Positions 4,706 through 6,493 of a stretch of DNA of 6,493 nucleotides are shown piece after piece. Position numbers and translations under genes: made by a program. The notes under the pieces were generated by a model that was given only the letters and a program-made list of their open reading frames with translations, searched no databases and was not told where the DNA came from. Numbering within the stretch: position 1 is the stretch's first letter; every line of letters begins with the position of its first letter. Source of the stretch: Chloroflexota bacterium (GTDB taxonomy: Bacteria; Chloroflexota; Limnocylindria; QHBO01); contig JADLBB010000067.1 in assembly GCA_020848055.1 (NCBI GenBank), positions 1 to 6,493 of the forward strand. Direction: 5' to 3'.

Positions 4706-5589
4706 GCGACCCGGTCCTAGAGGCCGCGATCGCCGACTTCCTGGTCGAGCTGCGAGTGGAGCGGGGACTGTCGCCGCTGACCATCGCCGCCTACCGACGC
4801 GACCTCGCGCAGTTTGCCGCGAGCGCCGGAACACGCTGGCGTGACGACCCGACGCCGTTGATCGAGTTCGTCGCCGCGCTCCAGCGCCGCGGCGCGAAGG
4901 GCAGTACCCAGGCCCGCAAGAGCGCGGCGGTGCGCAGCTTCTATGCCTTCGCGTTGCGCGAGGGGATCGCCAGCCGCGACGTCCCGGGCCTGGTGGATGC
5001 CCCGCGCGCCGGATCGTACCTGCCCGACGTCCTGGCCCCCGACGACGTCGTCCGCATACTGGATGCGCCGCCGCCCGACGAACCGGTTGGCATCCGCGAC
5101 CGGGCCATCCTGGAGCTGCTGTACGACTGCGGCCTGCGCGTCAGCGAGCTCGTGGGCCTCGACACCGGGCGCGTGGACCTGGAACAGCTGCAGGTGCGGG
5201 TCATCGGCAAGGGCAACCGCGAGCGCCGGGTGCCGATGGGCGAGGAGGCGCGCGAGCGCCTGCACCGCTATCGGTCCGGCCCGCGCCAGGCCTGGACGGC
5301 GAAGCGGCCCACCGATGCCGAGTTCGTGGGCCGGCGCGGCCATCGCATGAGCCGCGAGGCGGTGTGGGGGCTGGTCAAGCGCTGGACCGCGGTCGCCGGA
5401 GTGACGGAGCGCGTCACGCCGCACACCTTCCGACACAGTTTCGCGACGCACCTGCTCGAGGGTGGAGCCGATCTGCGAGTGGTCCAGGCGCTGCTGGGCC
5501 ATGCTAGCATCAGCACGACCCAGCTCTATACCCACCTGACCGGAGAACGCGTGCGAGAGGTGTACGCGCGTGCCCACCCCAGAGCCTGA
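4702..5589 (+). CDS. xerD: Tyrosine recombinase, XerD type
   Basis: The 295-residue protein has the XerC/XerD architecture: an N-terminal core-binding domain (about 6-90, with LSPLTIAAYRRDL and KSAAVRSFYAFALREG) and a C-terminal catalytic domain (about 108-290). All six catalytic residues are present: R146 (CGLRVSEL), K170 (VIGKGNRER), H241 and R244 (HTFRHSFATHLL), H267 (LLGHASISTTQ) and nucleophile Y276 (LYTHLT). The end, ERVREVYARAHPRA, is XerD-like. Xer proteins resolve chromosome dimers at dif during division with FtsK; whether a separate XerC exists cannot be seen here. It starts at GTG 4702, overlapping the recN stop (GTGA), without its own ribosome binding site, so it is likely coupled to recN. 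Complete length, full catalytic set, matching base composition and a housekeeping operon argue against a phage integrase. Confidence 0.92.
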   Translation: MSDPVLEAAIADFLVELRVERGLSPLTIAAYRRDLAQFAASAGTRWRDDPTPLIEFVAALQRRGAKGSTQARKSAAVRSFYAFALREGIASRDVPGLVDAPRAGSYLPDVLAPDDVVRILDAPPPDEPVGIRDRAILELLYDCGLRVSELVGLDTGRVDLEQLQVRVIGKGNRERRVPMGEEARERLHRYRSGPRQAWTAKRPTDAEFVGRRGHRMSREAVWGLVKRWTAVAGVTERVTPHTFRHSFATHLLEGGADLRVVQALLGHASISTTQLYTHLTGERVREVYARAHPRA

Positions 5590-5592
5590 AGC

Positions 5593-5596
5593 GGAG
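5593..5596 (+). promoter_or_regulatory. Ribosome binding site candidate for the PH-SHOCT gene
   Basis: GGAG lies in the 18-base gap after xerD, 11 bases before ATG 5608. The spacing is somewhat long, but it is the only purine-rich element in the gap. It suggests this gene, unlike nadK and xerD with their overlapping starts, can be initiated independently. Confidence 0.45.
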
Positions 5597-5607
5597 CGAA
5601 CCAGCCG

Positions 5608-6411
5608 ATGGGTTACGTCCAGAACCAACTCAGCCGCAACGAGGAGATCGTCTACGCCAGCCGCCAGCACTGGTTCGCGGTGATCGCGCGCGCCTGGGTC
5701 TGGATCGTTGTCGCCATCCTGGCGCTCGCCCTGTCGATCTGGATCGGGTCGAACGCGACGATCATCAACGAGACGATCGACGGCATCGTCACCGTGGTGG
5801 TGTTCGCCGCGCTGATCGGATCGTTGGCCTATATCGGCTTCGTGTTGTGGGACTGGCACAACCAGGAGTGGGTCATCACCACCCATCGGGTCATCCGCGC
5901 CGAGGGCGTGCTGAACAAGTCGGTGGTGGACTCGAGCCTGGAGAAGATCAACGACGCGCGGCTCGACCAGTCGATGTTCGGCCGCCTGTTCGGGTTCGGC
6001 ACGCTCGACATCCTGACCGCGTCGGAGGAGGCGGGCGCCACCAACATGGGCGACTTCCCGATGATCGCCGATCCGGTGACCTTCAAGAAGATGATGTTCG
6101 ACCAGAAGCAGATGATGGAGCGTCCCGAGCTGGCGCCGCCGCGCTACCCGCGCGCCTCCCCGTCGCCCAGCATGGAGCGCGCCGAGCCGATGGCGCCGCG
6201 GGCCGGGTCGGACCAGGTGGTGGTGGCCTCGGGGTCGGCGACGGCCCAACCCGCACCGCCGGCCGCGACGCCGGTGGTTCCGCCTGCGCAGCCCACCGCG
6301 GCCGATCAGGTCACCTCGACGCTCGAGAGCCTGGCGAGCCTGCGCGACAAGGGCCTCATCACGCCGGAGGAGTACGAGGCCAAGAAGCGCGAGTTGCTGG
6401 AGCGGATGTAG
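5608..6411 (+). CDS. Membrane protein with bacterial PH domain and C-terminal SHOCT domain
   Basis: The protein has 267 residues. After a short cytosolic N-terminus (NEEIVYASRQHWF) come two membrane segments, about 22-47 and 58-82, joined by a short loop. Then follows a bacterial PH (bPH2/YdbS-like) domain at about 86-170: WVITTHRVIRAEGVLNKSV, LEKINDARLDQSMFGRLFGFGTLDILTAS, and FKKMMFDQ. A low-complexity Pro/Ala/Ser linker (173-232) leads to a SHOCT module (239-266: LESLASLRDKGLITPEEYEAKKRELLERM minus its last residue), a roughly 30-residue helical hairpin often attached to the ends of otherwise unrelated proteins. The predicted topology puts PH and SHOCT on the cytosolic side. No enzymatic residues are seen; bPH2 proteins are membrane-associated and mostly uncharacterised, and SHOCT is thought to be an oligomerisation or interaction module. 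It is 18 bases after xerD and probably in the same operon. Domain assignment is firm, function unknown. Confidence 0.85.
   Translation: MGYVQNQLSRNEEIVYASRQHWFAVIARAWVWIVVAILALALSIWIGSNATIINETIDGIVTVVVFAALIGSLAYIGFVLWDWHNQEWVITTHRVIRAEGVLNKSVVDSSLEKINDARLDQSMFGRLFGFGTLDILTASEEAGATNMGDFPMIADPVTFKKMMFDQKQMMERPELAPPRYPRASPSPSMERAEPMAPRAGSDQVVVASGSATAQPAPPAATPVVPPAQPTAADQVTSTLESLASLRDKGLITPEEYEAKKRELLERM
6399..6402 (+). promoter_or_regulatory. Ribosome binding site deciding the TTG start at 6412
   Basis: GGAG at 6399-6402 lies inside the last codons of the PH-SHOCT gene, 9 bases before TTG 6412. It supports TTG as a true start directly after the TAG at 6409-6411, since no ATG or GTG opens the same frame nearby. 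Confidence 0.4.
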
Positions 6412-6493
6412 TTGGCCGGCGCGCACCTCGCGAACCTGGCCGACGGCATCTACGGCGCGGAGCTCGATCGGCGCATCGGCGAGGCGACCGCGG
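6412..6493 (+). CDS. Start of an unidentified protein (partial, cut by window end)
   Basis: From TTG 6412 the frame stays open to the window edge for 27 codons, beginning M/L-AGAHLANLADGIYGAEL and continuing DRRIGEATA. The codons have the strong G/C third-position bias of the neighbouring genes, and the competing frames are Arg/Ser-rich and less protein-like. The start abuts the stop of the PH-SHOCT gene with no gap, and a GGAG lies 9 bases upstream, so it is probably the next operon member. The fragment is too short to assign a family; I make no functional guess. Confidence 0.45.
   Translation, partial: MAGAHLANLADGIYGAELDRRIGEATA

Noticed and set aside
4702..5589. Prophage or integron integrase marking a mobile element
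   Set aside because: Length, C-terminal sequence and overlap with recN fit the housekeeping XerD. No tRNA, attachment repeats or phage genes are nearby.
4717..6426. Very long open frame on the - strand (569 codons) opposite xerD and the PH-SHOCT gene
   Set aside because: Its translation is Arg/His/Gln/Gly-rich and shows no domain, while the + strand frames here carry complete catalytic motifs. Long antisense frames are expected where third positions are nearly all G or C.

Overview
The window is GC-rich chromosomal DNA (about 70% G+C by eye). The genes are tightly packed, mostly on the + strand, and use ATG, GTG and TTG starts. Two transcription units appear to begin leaderless, with a TAnnnT-type -10 box only 6-8 bases before the ATG. 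Together with a GC-rich xerD/recN/nadK/tlyA/dxs neighbourhood and a PH-SHOCT membrane protein, this suggests a high-GC Chloroflexota or Actinomycetota-like bacterium. That placement is an inference; there is no rRNA or marker gene here to settle it.

Layout: (1) 3-152, the 3' end of dxs (isoprenoid precursor synthesis). (2) 153-496, a gene-free stretch almost filled by a decayed tandem array of six hairpin-headed units: three at an exact 51-base period, then three of about 40-43 bases. (3) 497-1294, tlyA, an S4-domain rRNA 2'-O-methyltransferase with its own putative promoter just after the array. (4) 1269-1775 on the - strand, a GNAT acetyltransferase convergent with tlyA, the two genes overlapping by 26 bases. 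(5) 1776-1841, a short divergent promoter region holding an 18-base near-perfect palindrome. (6) 1842-6411, a + strand operon: a small ribbon-helix-helix (RHH) DNA-binding protein, nadK, recN, a xerD-type recombinase and a PH-SHOCT membrane protein, joined by stop/start overlaps or gaps of at most 18 bases. (7) From 6412, the start of another gene with a TTG start, cut by the window edge.

How they fit together: dxs-tlyA-(regulator)-recN is an old conserved order (for example dxs-yqxC-ahrC-recN in Bacillus). Here it is split twice, by the repeat array between dxs and tlyA and by the inverted GNAT gene after tlyA. The regulator slot holds an RHH protein fused translationally to nadK (ATGA overlap). 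The rest of the operon combines NADP supply, double-strand break repair (RecN) and chromosome dimer resolution (Xer). The parts least explained by known biology are the hairpin array at 198-475 and the palindromic site at 1813-1830, which may let the RHH protein control both its own operon and the GNAT gene.
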